Positions 43,209 through 53,366 are shown, numbered from the stretch's first letter. The stretch is DNA of 64,000 nt from Leptospira sp. GIMC2001 (GCF_028462125.1 NZ_CP115468.1:372001-436000); one strand, 5' to 3'. The notes: generated from the sequence alone by a model not told the origin. Numbers and translations: made by a program.

Positions 43209-44569
43209 GGCTTGGGTTGTTGGGTTAGACCACCAGCCTTTTCATATAGTCGTTTGTTCTTCGAATGTGCAAAATAAACTACCAACATCAATATTCCAAC
43301 AGGAGCTGCGAACAATACATTGACTTGAATTAGTCCAGCAATCATTCCCAAAATTCCACCAAGTACTTGAATTACTACTAAGTTTCCACCTGTGTTATCC
43401 AAGATCATTTTTTCCAAATCGTCCGTATCTAACTTCATTACCTGTGTCTCAACAAGTCGAGTGACATTGATTTGGTGAACAATTTTACCAAGGTTCAATT
43501 TTAGATAATCCTTACCTTCTTCAGAGTTCATAAATTCCATCAATCGATTCTTAACCCATTCGATCATACGAAAGAAATAGTTATCAATTTCTTTCCAATT
43601 TTCCTCATCATCTAGATATACCTGCAATCTCTCAATTCCCTTGGGTAAAATATTGACTCGAGCATAATCTGCAAGTTGATCAAGCCATTCATCCAATTTT
43701 TCCATTATGACTGCTTGCGTTTCGGGTGAATTCAGTTTCTCTTGAAATCCATTCATGATCTGATCCATCATATTCATGAATTGGTCAGATGTCTCCGGAT
43801 CTTGAATAAATGTCTCTAATAAATTCGCAATAGCTTCTTCATTGAAGGAAACCAATTTCTTGACACCCATACCAATGGATCCAAGCGCTCGCTTAGCCGA
43901 TAAATAGTCCTCTAATCCATCGTTGAGTGCTGACGAAAGTCGCGGAATTTCTTGTAAGATTACCACTCGCACTCTTTCTGCGATTTTTTTTCTATTGTCC
44001 TCCGATTGAATATATTCGAATATTCTAATTCTTGCGTAATTCCAAATTTTGGTTACTTCTTCAGGACTTTGTGCAAAACTCTTTATTGCATCTTCCGATA
44101 AGTCGAAAAGTTGTGTAATGATTTCAGGACCTTTTTCTTTTAAGATTGAAACGATTTTGCTCGTGATTTTTTGGCGAATTTCTTCATTACGGATCGCTTC
44201 GTCTACTTGATGAGCTAATTTTTGAAGAGCTACTTCAACGAGGTTTTTTTCGTAGATATAGCTCATAAGAATTTCCGGATGCAAAAGTCGATTCTGAATC
44301 GAATTCCCTAAACTAACAGCGATTTTCTGCTTATTTTTTGGAACAAGTCCCTCCCAACCTAGAACTTTACCTTGCTTCGGTTGGAAAAGCATACGTATAG
44401 CAAGAAAGTTTGTAAAATATCCAACAACTCCCGCCATGGATACAACAAACAAAGCATGAACTATGGGATGAGGTTCTATGATGAAATAGTCAACACCTCC
44501 CAATCCGACAGATAGAACGATCAATAATTTTCTATACCAACTATCTACTGTATTGACATCTATCTTCAT
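43199..44569 (-). CDS. DUF445 family membrane protein
   Basis: A 456-residue protein with two N-terminal helices (LLIVLSVGLGGVDYF; ALFVVSMAGVVGYFTNFLAIRMLF), the DUF445 hallmark GYFTNxLAIRMLF followed by LVPKNK, a long helical middle, and two C-terminal helices (VIQVLGGILGMIAGLIQV; LFAAPVGILMLVVYF). The function of DUF445 is unknown. It overlaps the SDR gene stop by 4 bp, making a three-gene minus-strand operon with the RimI-like gene. Confidence 0.85.
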   Translation of the reverse strand: MKIDVNTVDSWYRKLLIVLSVGLGGVDYFIIEPHPIVHALFVVSMAGVVGYFTNFLAIRMLFQPKQGKVLGWEGLVPKNKQKIAVSLGNSIQNRLLHPEILMSYIYEKNLVEVALQKLAHQVDEAIRNEEIRQKITSKIVSILKEKGPEIITQLFDLSEDAIKSFAQSPEEVTKIWNYARIRIFEYIQSEDNRKKIAERVRVVILQEIPRLSSALNDGLEDYLSAKRALGSIGMGVKKLVSFNEEAIANLLETFIQDPETSDQFMNMMDQIMNGFQEKLNSPETQAVIMEKLDEWLDQLADYARVNILPKGIERLQVYLDDEENWKEIDNYFFRMIEWVKNRLMEFMNSEEGKDYLKLNLGKIVHQINVTRLVETQVMKLDTDDLEKMILDNTGGNLVVIQVLGGILGMIAGLIQVNVLFAAPVGILMLVVYFAHSKNKRLYEKAGGLTQQPKPGA

Positions 44570-45336
44570 TTCTTCATCAATTGCCCAGCAATCCTTCGAG
44601 TCAATCCAGTAGGAACCATCGCCATAAGACCGACGGCCGTTTGATTGACAGCTCCTGGAATACAGACTGCTTGATTTTTCTTGATCGATTTCAGAGACTC
44701 TTTGACCACATCCTCAGCCTTCATCCACATGATATTTGGAAATGAGGATTTATCGATTCCTGCTCTCTGATGAAAATCAGAATGAGTTAATCCAGGGCAT
44801 AATGATTGTATATGGATTCCATATTGTTTTGCTTCTTCGTGAATGGACTCAGTAAAACTACAAACAAATGCTTTAGTTGCCGCATAAGTTGCGCTAAATG
44901 GTGCAGGTAAGTATCCCGCAATTGATGCAACGTTAACAATGCTGCCAGATTTTTGACTTTTGAAATTATTGAGAGCTGAATGAGTGAGTTGAACCAATGC
45001 ATTTATATTCAAATGAATCTGATTCTGTTCTTTTTCTATATCGAGTGTTGCGAATTCTCCAACGGTACCAAATCCTGCATTATTGATAAGGATTCCTAAA
45101 CTGAGATCATTTGCGATTAGATTGGACGCTTTGGACAAATCTTCGTATTTAGTAAGATCTAAAGATTCAATTTGAACTTTGCATAAATCATTTAATTTTT
45201 GAATCTCTGAGGCAAGAAGTTTTAATTGATCTGGATTTCTTGCAATCAATACTAAGTCATAAGAATTCATAAGTTGTAGAGCGAATTCCCTACCAATTCC
45301 AGATGAGGCACCTGTTATATAAGCTTTCTTCTTCAT
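44566..45336 (-). CDS. short-chain dehydrogenase/reductase
   Basis: 256 residues with the cofactor motif TGASSGIG, the NNAG motif (LINNAGFG), the catalytic Ser-Tyr-Lys (NVASIAGYL, then YAATKA) and PGLTHSDF. This is the classical SDR family (DltE/YbbO-like subgroup). The substrate is unknown. The start is ATG at 45336 overlapping the upstream stop, with AGGAA seven bases before it; the earlier frame at 45357 is in the RimI gene. Confidence 0.9.
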   Translation of the reverse strand: MKKKAYITGASSGIGREFALQLMNSYDLVLIARNPDQLKLLASEIQKLNDLCKVQIESLDLTKYEDLSKASNLIANDLSLGILINNAGFGTVGEFATLDIEKEQNQIHLNINALVQLTHSALNNFKSQKSGSIVNVASIAGYLPAPFSATYAATKAFVCSFTESIHEEAKQYGIHIQSLCPGLTHSDFHQRAGIDKSSFPNIMWMKAEDVVKESLKSIKKNQAVCIPGAVNQTAVGLMAMVPTGLTRRIAGQLMKK

Positions 45337-45770
45337 CAATTCATTCCTTTTCTGCAATAGATCAGAGCATCAATACCATCATGATAATAGCCCTTTCGTT
45401 TGTCTACTAACTGGAATCCTAAGGATTCATACAATTTGATTGCATTTTTATTGTTCTGAGCAACTTCAAGAAAACAAGGGCAAGAGTTGTGATTATCAAT
45501 AAAATATTTCAAAATCGAAAAAGCGTAAGATTTGTTCCTATAATCAGGATCGGTTGCGACTCTGAGGATTTCGATTTCCCAAGGATTAACAAGAGGGAAT
45601 AGATAACTCCTAGGAATTTCTTGATCGAATAGAACAAAACTTTCATGAGTTTTTATCTGCGATAAAATCTGCTCTTTGTTCCAAGCAGAATCGGGAAAAC
45701 ATATTTTCTCTATCTCCACAAGCCAGAGCAAGATTGTCAGATCATCGGGATCTATTTTTTTTATCTGCAT
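45336..45770 (-). CDS. GNAT family N-acetyltransferase (RimI-like)
   Basis: 144 residues in a GNAT fold similar to RimI: IEKICFPDSAW at the start, then the acetyl-CoA-binding helix after ILRVATDPDYRNKS, then the late motif NAIKLYESLGFQLVDKRKGYY. The pyrophosphate loop reads RNKSYA in place of RGKGIG, a weak variant. RimI acetylates the N-terminus of ribosomal protein S18, but close relatives have other targets. It is the first gene of a three-gene operon. Confidence 0.8.
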   Translation of the reverse strand: MQIKKIDPDDLTILLWLVEIEKICFPDSAWNKEQILSQIKTHESFVLFDQEIPRSYLFPLVNPWEIEILRVATDPDYRNKSYAFSILKYFIDNHNSCPCFLEVAQNNKNAIKLYESLGFQLVDKRKGYYHDGIDALIYCRKGMN

Positions 45771-45861
45771 TTTCTGAATCTATCCCATTTTGCCAAGAAA
45801 GCTCATCCTTCGCGATAAAAAATCCTTTGCAAATCTGCAAATATTGTCTAACATTTCAACT

Positions 45862-46767
45862 ATGAATAGAATATTGATGCTCTTGGTAATTCTGACTTTT
45901 GTTGGCTGCGAGAAGTTGGACGAGATGGCAAAGAGAAATTGGGACAAGAAGCAAAATCAGAACACAGTTGACTTCGAAGATGTTGAGAAATGGAAAGTAA
46001 CCCTAGCTCTCAATGAAGCGGAACTTAAGGCATTGGACAAAAGCATTCGTAACATGGTCAATCGAACATCACAAGCTGGGGCATTGTCTTGGAAGATTGC
46101 TCAAGCCTATATGAAAGCAAGCAATTATGAAATGGGGTTACGTTACTACCAACGTGCAATTGATGAATCCGACTCAGCATCTGAATCAGCTTCAAGTTTT
46201 AAAAGTACAGGAGAAGTGGAGACGAATTCTGGGACACGAATGGCGTATTGGGAATCTTCACTTCCTTACTTTAATAAATCATTAGTTTACAAAAAAATTG
46301 ATAAAGAATTGCTATTTCAAGCGGGTCTCGCTTATGCCAATGCTTCACGAAACATGGGATGGGAACCAGAAAGAAGATCGAGAGCCATTGATCTTTTTAC
46401 ATCACTGTCCCAATTAGATCCTTTGGATAGTAGATTTCCTTACCAACTTGCGTTGATCTATTTTGATTCATCTGTTTCGAGTGGATCTTGGGCAATACAA
46501 GAATCCTACAATCAAGAAGGATTGGCTTTCAGTCTACTAAATGAAATCTTAAAAAAAGAACCTGAAAATGTTCCCGTACGTTTTGCACGAGCCAATTTCC
46601 TCTATCGAATTGGTAAGACCAGTGATGCATACAATGAATACCGTACAATTCGTTCGACAATTGAGGCAATTGATGCAAGAGGTGAGATTCGAGGTGGCTT
46701 GGAAAAAAATAGTTCCTATATCAATGTTTTAAAGAATCTCGAACAATTGGAATCTGGAAAAAGATAA
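45862..46767 (+). CDS. TPR-containing lipoprotein
   Basis: 301 residues starting at the ATG at 45862, which gives a signal ending LTFVGC (lipobox). The frame is open to 45790, but only the later start places the signal at the N-terminus. Helical repeats are present (QAYMKASNYEMGLRYYQRAID; RFARANFLYRIGKTSDAYNEYRTI), so TPR-mediated protein contacts in the periplasm are inferred. It lies 9 bp upstream of dprA on the same strand. Confidence 0.8.
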   Translation: MNRILMLLVILTFVGCEKLDEMAKRNWDKKQNQNTVDFEDVEKWKVTLALNEAELKALDKSIRNMVNRTSQAGALSWKIAQAYMKASNYEMGLRYYQRAIDESDSASESASSFKSTGEVETNSGTRMAYWESSLPYFNKSLVYKKIDKELLFQAGLAYANASRNMGWEPERRSRAIDLFTSLSQLDPLDSRFPYQLALIYFDSSVSSGSWAIQESYNQEGLAFSLLNEILKKEPENVPVRFARANFLYRIGKTSDAYNEYRTIRSTIEAIDARGEIRGGLEKNSSYINVLKNLEQLESGKR

Positions 46768-46776
46768 ACAAACAAC

Positions 46777-47859
46777 TTGGAACTTCAAGACCCGTATCTA
46801 TTTCGCCATTTTAACAGTAAACAATATGCTTATTCTTTTTTTGGTAAATCAAATGTAAGAACTTTTATTTACAAGAATGGACTTCTGGATAAAGCTAAAA
46901 GTTTACATGAATTAGGTGAATTGGTATTGAATTATCTTGATCGCAAAATTGCTCAAGAATGGATTCTGGAAGGCGAAAGATGTGATGAGATTTACAAAAG
47001 CAAGGGAGCAACTTTTGTTAGCTATTACGATCCCTTATATCCAAATTTGCTAAAGGAAATTTATGATCCACCGTTAGTTCTATTCTGTATTGGTTCTATT
47101 GAAGTTTTAAAATCAGATTTTATAGCAATTGTGGGAACAAGAAAAGCATCGCCTGTTTCTCTCTTTGCTACCAATCAATTGGTACACTCCATATTTATTG
47201 ATTCTCTGAAAAATCAATTGAACCGAGATTCTACATGCATTCAACAAGACTTTTTCCATGAAGTAAATTTGAAAGATTCCTTAGGTGGAAAGGGAATTGT
47301 ATCGGGAATGGCATTGGGAATTGACAGGGAAGCTATGGCAACTGCTATAGATCTCGGATTGCCTACGCTTGGAATTCTTGGGACTCCAGTTTATACGGAA
47401 TATCCGTATTCAAACAGAAGTTTATATGCAAAAATGAAAAATTCAAAAAATGGTTTGCTGGTATCAGAATTGTTACCGTACGATCATTACGCCAAGTGGA
47501 CTTTTCCAATGCGTAATAGAATTATTACAGGAATCGCTAAGTCCGTTTATCTTATGGAGACACCGGCTCAGAGTGGGGCAATGTCTTCTGCCAACAACGC
47601 CATTGAACAGAACAAAGAAATATTTATTTTCGATCATCCAATACAATTTAATAATGATGGTGGTAAGAATCTACTTGAGGATGGGGCGAATCCGATTCAG
47701 TTTCCTGATCTTGGAATTCGAGGTAATATATTCCATATTACAGAATTAATGAATCAATCAAAATATCAGCTTTACCAGGATTTAGTCGTTCAACTTAAGT
47801 TAGACGAAAATTCTGGTAAAGCGAAGAATCTTGGTGGTGGCTACTATTTCATATTTTGA
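46777..47859 (+). CDS. dprA: DNA processing protein DprA
   Basis: 360 residues with the Rossmann-like DprA core: AIVGTRKASP, GIVSGMALGIDREAM (usually GIDxxAH; Met replaces the His), LPTLGILGTPVYTEYP, LLVSELLP, FPMRNRIITGIAKSVYLMET and QSGAMSSA. An insertion of about 30 residues (140-170) separates the first two blocks. DprA binds single-stranded DNA and loads RecA during transformation. The TTG start at 46777 has no clear RBS; translation may be coupled to the lipoprotein gene. Confidence 0.88.
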   Translation: MELQDPYLFRHFNSKQYAYSFFGKSNVRTFIYKNGLLDKAKSLHELGELVLNYLDRKIAQEWILEGERCDEIYKSKGATFVSYYDPLYPNLLKEIYDPPLVLFCIGSIEVLKSDFIAIVGTRKASPVSLFATNQLVHSIFIDSLKNQLNRDSTCIQQDFFHEVNLKDSLGGKGIVSGMALGIDREAMATAIDLGLPTLGILGTPVYTEYPYSNRSLYAKMKNSKNGLLVSELLPYDHYAKWTFPMRNRIITGIAKSVYLMETPAQSGAMSSANNAIEQNKEIFIFDHPIQFNNDGGKNLLEDGANPIQFPDLGIRGNIFHITELMNQSKYQLYQDLVVQLKLDENSGKAKNLGGGYYFIF

Positions 47860-48881
47860 AAATAGCTTAGAACCGTAACTAGGAGATAAGTTCCAAGCAG
47901 AACGAATCCGAAAGGTCTTTGGATTTTCTGCTTAGAAAGGAATACACTCAATCTAAACACAACTAAAACAAATAACATTGCTGGAAAAAAGAAAATGAAA
48001 AAGCTTTCATCTGCTTTTAATCCACCAGTTGTAACGGCAGCTGCAGCACCTGCAACAAAGAGAACGTTCAAAATGTCCGCTCCAATAATATTCCCCAAGG
48101 CTAATTCGCCATGTCCTTTTCTTGCAGCAGAAATTGCAGTCACCAATTCAGGAAGGGATGTTCCAAAGGCAACCAATGTTGCACTGATAATCGATTTAGG
48201 AATCGAAAATCTTATAGCAGTTTCCTCAACCGCAGGAATCAATGCTTTTGAAGAAAGAATTACCAGAGCAACACCTAATGCCAATTTGGCTATTACGACA
48301 TAGGTTGGAGATTTTAATTCTTCTTTGTCTGTGCTTTCTTCCATTTGCTCTTTGATTTCTTTTTTTGTAGCCCATTTGATCGAATAATACATATACAGAG
48401 CTAGTAGAAACAAGAATACAAATCCTATGGCTTGAGGTAAATTCCCACCAACTGTAAAAACTTGAGAGAGATTTGTATAAGGTAGACAGGCTAGAATTAG
48501 CAAAAGTCCGGATCCAAATTGTAAAAGTCCTTGTCTATTCAATAGCGCCTTATCAATAGTAGGTGGTGAAATTAGAATTGCTATTCCTAGAATAAGACCA
48601 GTATCGCAAATGATTGATCCTACTGCGTTGCCCAATGCAATATCTGGATTGCCTGACATTGCTGCCATAACGGATACGGTTGCTTCTGGAAGAGTTGTTC
48701 CAAGACTTACAATTGTCGCACCAATGAGAATTTTCGGAACCCCCCATTTCAGAGAGAGCACTACTGCCTCATCAACAAGTAGATCCGCACCTTTACCCAA
48801 GGTGAGAATTGAGACAACGATGACTGCGAGGATTGCATACATCGGTAACGATTGAATTGTGTGAATGATCCATTCTTCCAT
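47844..48881 (-). CDS. CaCA family calcium/sodium antiporter (YrbG-like)
   Basis: 345 residues with about ten helices in two inverted halves. The alpha-repeats are visible as SLGTTLPE with GNAVGSIICDTG and AFGTSLPELV with GNIIGADILN. This is the K+-independent Na+/Ca2+ exchanger branch (YrbG). The start is ATG at 48881; the frame extends to a TTG at 48920. It converges on dprA with a 16-bp overlap. Confidence 0.88.
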   Translation of the reverse strand: MEEWIIHTIQSLPMYAILAVIVVSILTLGKGADLLVDEAVVLSLKWGVPKILIGATIVSLGTTLPEATVSVMAAMSGNPDIALGNAVGSIICDTGLILGIAILISPPTIDKALLNRQGLLQFGSGLLLILACLPYTNLSQVFTVGGNLPQAIGFVFLFLLALYMYYSIKWATKKEIKEQMEESTDKEELKSPTYVVIAKLALGVALVILSSKALIPAVEETAIRFSIPKSIISATLVAFGTSLPELVTAISAARKGHGELALGNIIGADILNVLFVAGAAAAVTTGGLKADESFFIFFFPAMLFVLVVFRLSVFLSKQKIQRPFGFVLLGTYLLVTVLSYFQNMK

Positions 48882-48947
48882 ATGGTTAAGACTGTAAGAT
48901 CTTATCGTTGGAGTTGACAAGTAAAATCACAGTCTCAACTATAAACT

Positions 48948-49562
48948 ATGCAACGATTTTTATTTATTATTATTTTGGTTTCGTCGATCGGAATTTATTC
49001 TCAGAAACAGCCTTCATCACCCAAAGAACCAAGTGTACCCGTTCTAGGAACGGAAAGTTTGGATTCGAGAGGAGAGCCTGAGCAAGCGAATAAAGATTCG
49101 GAACCTAAGAAGAGGGACATCCGGGTTACTCTATGTGATGGAAGAAAAGTGAGCGGGAAGTGGAATGAAAAAGAAACCGAAATACATTTTACCCATATCC
49201 GAGATGGAATTCGTTATAAAAAATCTATTAAGACTACAGAAATACAAACTGTTCGCTTGATTTCTTGGAATGCAGAGCCAAATAAACAAGAAAAGGAAGG
49301 CATGTCTTACAAGATGGTTCCTTCAAAAGTATGGATTCAATTGAAATCTGGTGAGAAATTTGATAAGGACAAAGGTTTAGAAGGAACGGAATATTCAATC
49401 GTAACTGTGGAAAATAAAAATGGATCCGCTACTCTCTACACTCTTTGGATGGACTTACTTTATAAAGATGGATCCTGGTACTCGAAATTAGAAAAACTAG
49501 ATCCAAAATTGGAAAGAACTGATTGTCATCCAGATGTGATTCGTGAGATTCAATTTGAGTGA
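48948..49562 (+). CDS. exported protein, function unknown
   Basis: 204 residues with a signal peptide (FLFIIILVSSIGIYSQ), then a Pro/Ser/Glu-rich linker, then a beta-rich part (VTLCDGRKVSGKWNEKETEIHFTHIRDG). The wording resembles a small Sm-like or SH3-like barrel but I cannot assign it. It is divergent from the antiporter and convergent with the 800-residue protein gene. Confidence 0.65.
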   Translation: MQRFLFIIILVSSIGIYSQKQPSSPKEPSVPVLGTESLDSRGEPEQANKDSEPKKRDIRVTLCDGRKVSGKWNEKETEIHFTHIRDGIRYKKSIKTTEIQTVRLISWNAEPNKQEKEGMSYKMVPSKVWIQLKSGEKFDKDKGLEGTEYSIVTVENKNGSATLYTLWMDLLYKDGSWYSKLEKLDPKLERTDCHPDVIREIQFE

Positions 49563-49575
49563 TTCTAAACTTGGA

Positions 49576-51978
49576 CTATAATTTTTTCTTAGGAAGATAT
49601 TTATAGTATTCCATCTCAACTGTGTTGATTAGAAATGTGTAGTATTTTACAAGTTTTTTATCAAATTTTTTCTTATTCATTTCTTCGCGATAAACATCCG
49701 CTAGTTGCTCACGGAAAAGAGGCATCTTAAGATCATTTCGTAAGATGTACAATGTGTTCGGCATAGTCTTAATCGCAATTTCGTCAGGGACATTAATGAT
49801 CGCACTAGATTGCACTAAGGCATACTCAACAGTGGATGCGACTTTATTGTCATCTTTCTCTTTGCCAAGAGTGAGATTTCTTCGCTTCAGGTCACCCATA
49901 GAAGCGTAAATTCTTTTCTGCATTGTCTTGAGATCCAGCACTTTCTCAGTAACTTTGTTGAACTTCTTTGGAAAGATCAAGCCGTCTGCTGCTTTTAAAA
50001 TATCTAAAATCTTCGCTTCTTTTTTCTCATCATGTTCGGTTTCTTTTAACATTTTTAAAGAAGATCCATTGCTTGATGAACTTCCGCCAAACAAACCTCC
50101 ACCGCCTGAACCAGAAAAAATGGCGCCACCAGTTCCAGATGGAGAAGATGATGATGAGAATGCCGATCCAAGAGCTGGATTGTTTGCTGAAAATTTTCCA
50201 GAAGCCATTACTTCTTCTCGTAATTCTTCGTTAGATTTCTCTCGAAAAAAATATGCCGCCATAACTCCAATCACAACTGAGAAAGGCACTCCAAAAACAA
50301 TCGGAACAAGACTTGTAAACATATACGAACCAGTTATAAAAATCAACATGGATGCAAGGAAACACATCAAACCGGCTGGTATATTGATTTTTTTCTGGAA
50401 TTCTTGAGATCGAATTTTTTCTTGATGAAGTCTTTCAATTTCGCGTATGTCCGAACTCAATTTGACGATGAGTTCTGGACGAAGTTTACTATTCAGTTCT
50501 GGATGCTTCGGATTGGATAATTTTTCGTTTATTGTTTTTGCAATATCGAGTTGCTTTAAAAATTCTGTATTGGTTTTGGATTGAGCAGTCAGCTTATGAA
50601 GTACTGCAGCCATATAGCCATGATCAACGACATAGAAAATACTGGGACCGTTCAAGTCTGGCTTCACTTCTTGGTAAGAGTATTTCGCACAAACTTCTTC
50701 TTTCAATCTAGAAGCAAGATTCTGAATCCTAGTTTCATCTTTAACTTCCATTTTTCGAATCTCTTCTTCGAAATTCAACTTCATTAAAGTATTATTGTTC
50801 TTAGTAAATTCTGGAATTCGATCCATAACTTGTTTACTAATTTTTTTGTATAAGGATTCATCTTTGCGTTCAAGAATTAGATCTTTTTCTTCTAATAATT
50901 TTCTAAGAATTCGAACAGATGTATCAATTGTCTCTTTTACTTTTTTGCTTAGATTGGATGAAGATTTCTCATAAGGAAAAGATTCTACTAGAGCAATCAA
51001 TGCTTTCGCCTTATCAGAGTTTTGTTTTCTTCCAGGTGGAACATTGTCCACATGCTTATCTCTGAAATCGGCGATGGTTTCAAGGAAGCTCAAGTATTTG
51101 GCTTCATTCGCAAGTGTTGTCAACTTTTCTAGCGCAAATTTTTCTAGACCATCCACATGAGCTCTGTATTGATTGATGATTTCGGGCTGACTTTTGAATG
51201 ATCCATCTTCGTTGAGATCTAACTCATCTACAATAACATGATAATCAGTAAGAATAGAAATAACTGCTGATTGTCCCTTTGCATAATTTATAAAATCTTC
51301 TGTGAATTCAGGAATTGGTATCGGAGCAATGGGATGGAATCCTTTTCTTACTAAATTAGTTATTTCTGATTCCAGTGATCCCATTTTAGGGAATAGCCAA
51401 GAATCATCAGTTTTTGTTTTTGCAAAAAGAAATGCACCGGGCGAATCCTCTTCAACCGTTCGAATTTTCTTTGCTCTATGCGAAAGAATCATATCAACCA
51501 GCTCAATGGACGCTTGGAAGCATGCTTGTCTATAGCTTGAGACATCAGTTTTGGATTCTTTCTGAGGAGCGATTACCGTGATTTTGGAACTAATTTTATT
51601 CCCAGATCGGACAAGAAACGGATAGATATAGGCAACGCGATTTTGTCCTCTTTTATCAAAATCAGTAATCTGTTTTATTGCTTGGTGAATTGCAACTTCA
51701 GTCTTTGCCTGAATTGATAAATTATTGAATTTGTTCAACGACTCGGGGATCTTATCAAGAGTGAGAAGATAGGAAGGATGCTTTTCTTTGCTTCCATGTT
51801 TCTCGATTCTTTTATGCCAGTCCTTGAGTTCATCCATTATCGCACGAGCAGTAGTGGAAAGTGATCCTAAGCTTTCGGGTGAGTGAATATAGACCGATCC
51901 AACATTTGACGTTGGGCTAGAAGTCTCAAATGTTTCTCGAAAAAAATCGTCGTCTTTTAAGTCTGTGGCACTTGGCAT
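49576..51978 (-). CDS. large protein with two central membrane helices, function unknown
   Basis: 800 residues. The first 520 are charged and helical with no recognisable domain. Two adjacent membrane helices follow (GLMCFLASMLIFITGSYMF; VPIVFGVPFSVVIGVMAAYFF), then a Ser/Gly-rich linker (about 595-640) and a helical C-terminal domain. Both ends should face the cytoplasm. I do not recognise a family; conservation in related genomes would test whether it is lineage-specific. It lies downstream of the broken aminotransferase gene with 4 bp between them. Confidence 0.7.
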   Translation of the reverse strand: MPSATDLKDDDFFRETFETSSPTSNVGSVYIHSPESLGSLSTTARAIMDELKDWHKRIEKHGSKEKHPSYLLTLDKIPESLNKFNNLSIQAKTEVAIHQAIKQITDFDKRGQNRVAYIYPFLVRSGNKISSKITVIAPQKESKTDVSSYRQACFQASIELVDMILSHRAKKIRTVEEDSPGAFLFAKTKTDDSWLFPKMGSLESEITNLVRKGFHPIAPIPIPEFTEDFINYAKGQSAVISILTDYHVIVDELDLNEDGSFKSQPEIINQYRAHVDGLEKFALEKLTTLANEAKYLSFLETIADFRDKHVDNVPPGRKQNSDKAKALIALVESFPYEKSSSNLSKKVKETIDTSVRILRKLLEEKDLILERKDESLYKKISKQVMDRIPEFTKNNNTLMKLNFEEEIRKMEVKDETRIQNLASRLKEEVCAKYSYQEVKPDLNGPSIFYVVDHGYMAAVLHKLTAQSKTNTEFLKQLDIAKTINEKLSNPKHPELNSKLRPELIVKLSSDIREIERLHQEKIRSQEFQKKINIPAGLMCFLASMLIFITGSYMFTSLVPIVFGVPFSVVIGVMAAYFFREKSNEELREEVMASGKFSANNPALGSAFSSSSSPSGTGGAIFSGSGGGGLFGGSSSSNGSSLKMLKETEHDEKKEAKILDILKAADGLIFPKKFNKVTEKVLDLKTMQKRIYASMGDLKRRNLTLGKEKDDNKVASTVEYALVQSSAIINVPDEIAIKTMPNTLYILRNDLKMPLFREQLADVYREEMNKKKFDKKLVKYYTFLINTVEMEYYKYLPKKKL

Positions 51979-51982
51979 AATT

Positions 51983-53293
51983 TTAGGTTAGGACATTTTG
52001 CAAAATTTCTATGCCTCTTTTAACTTCTGATAGAGTTCTTGAATATGTCAACCGAATGCACTGCTTTTGGTGAGAAAATTCTTCCTCCAATCCAGGAAAA
52101 AAGTTTTCTCCATCTATTATGAATACGCCGCGAGCCTTTGCTTCTCGATATATTTCTCTGCTGCTCATCTTCAGATTGGGAAACCAAATCCATAGAAATA
52201 GTGCCCCGAGACTTTCGTGAATTCTATACTCAATATTCGGTTTAAAAATCGTATCAATCATATCAATAACCTCTTTACTTTGTTTTTGGTAAAAAGGCTT
52301 TATGATGTTTGTCGACATTTTATAGATACTTCCATCTCTAATTAAATCTTCAATCATAGCCGGACCCAAATTTCCGTTAGCTAGATTCATTACTGCAGAA
52401 ATCTCGGAAATTACCGAGATAATTTCTTTAGAAGCAACCACAATTCCGGTTCTCGCTCCAGGCAAGCCAAGTTTAGATAGGCTCAAGACATGAACCATTC
52501 CCGGTCGCCAACGAATCGTGGGTTCCGTGAAAAGAATGTTAGGGAAGGGAAATCCATAGGCATTGTCAATTAAAAATGGGATATTTTTATCTTGAGCCAT
52601 CTCATAAATACTTTCTATATCAGTCCATGAAATCACATTGCCTGATGGATTGGTTGGTCTAGATAAACAAACGGCTCCAATGTCTCCCTTATTGATTCTT
52701 GCTTCAATTCGATTCATATCTGGAAGATAGCGAAAACGATTGGTGCCATGGAGATCGACGAGAGGCGGTAAGGATACGATGTTTCCAGAGTGTATTGTCT
52801 GATCAGCATAACCAATATATTCTGGAACCATAGGAAGAAGGATTTTTTTATTTCTTAGGTTTGATTGTGTATGACCAGATGAACCCGAATTTTTTGAATT
52901 CCGTACGGATCGTTCGCCAGAGAAGGCATTGAATAAAATGAAGAAAGCTGTCTGACTTCCCGCAGTGATTGCGATATTTTCTTTTTTTAATGGTTAGTCT
53001 AATTTGGAAGATAGAGACTCTGCCAATAGCTCACGAATCTCATCCGAGCCTAGCGGGGACTCGTAGTGACCCAGCAATCTTGATACTCTCTTAGAATCTT
53101 TTGCAATTTCTAGAAATTTCTTTTCAAAAATTTGCTCAACTTCTGGAATGATTGCGGGATTGCCCCCGCCAAGCATCGATATTTCGATTCCATACTTTCT
53201 TGCATCTTCGAGTCCAGAACCCAAGTCTTGCATGAGCTCACCGATCCCAGATCCTAAGGTGAGCTTGCTTGCAAAATCCGATAAATCCAACAT
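51983..53293 (-). pseudogene. avtA: valine-pyruvate-aminotransferase-like (AvtA family) gene with an in-frame stop
   Basis: Reading from the ATG at 53293, the product follows AvtA closely: MLGGGNPA, then LGHYESPLGSDEIREL, then, after an in-frame TAA at 52994-52996, ITAGSQTAFFILFNAF, PEYIGYAD, CLSRPTNPSGNV, FLIDNAYGFPFP, SLSKLGLPGARTG with the PLP Lys, and FFPGLEEE. The frame is the same on both sides of the stop, so this is a nonsense codon and not a frameshift. The combined length (435 residues) matches AvtA. Unless the TAA is read through or is a sequencing error, the protein is truncated at 99 residues and inactive; a restart at the ATG at 52831 would lack the first third. Confidence 0.85.
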
Positions 53294-53366
53294 TAGGACA
53301 ATCTAGGAAAAGGATGACTCGCAGTAAATCAAACTAACCGAGTCATTTAATATAATCTATTCTAAA

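Noticed and set aside
45790..45861. Early start of the TPR lipoprotein
   Set aside because: The lipoprotein signal begins only at the ATG at 45862.
48610..48855. Plus-strand frame across the antiporter gene
   Set aside because: It is the antisense of conserved antiporter repeats; the minus strand encodes the full family signature.
51983..53293. Two separate genes (99 and 282 codons) or a frameshift
   Set aside because: Both parts share one frame and together give one aminotransferase, so a nonsense codon is the simpler reading.
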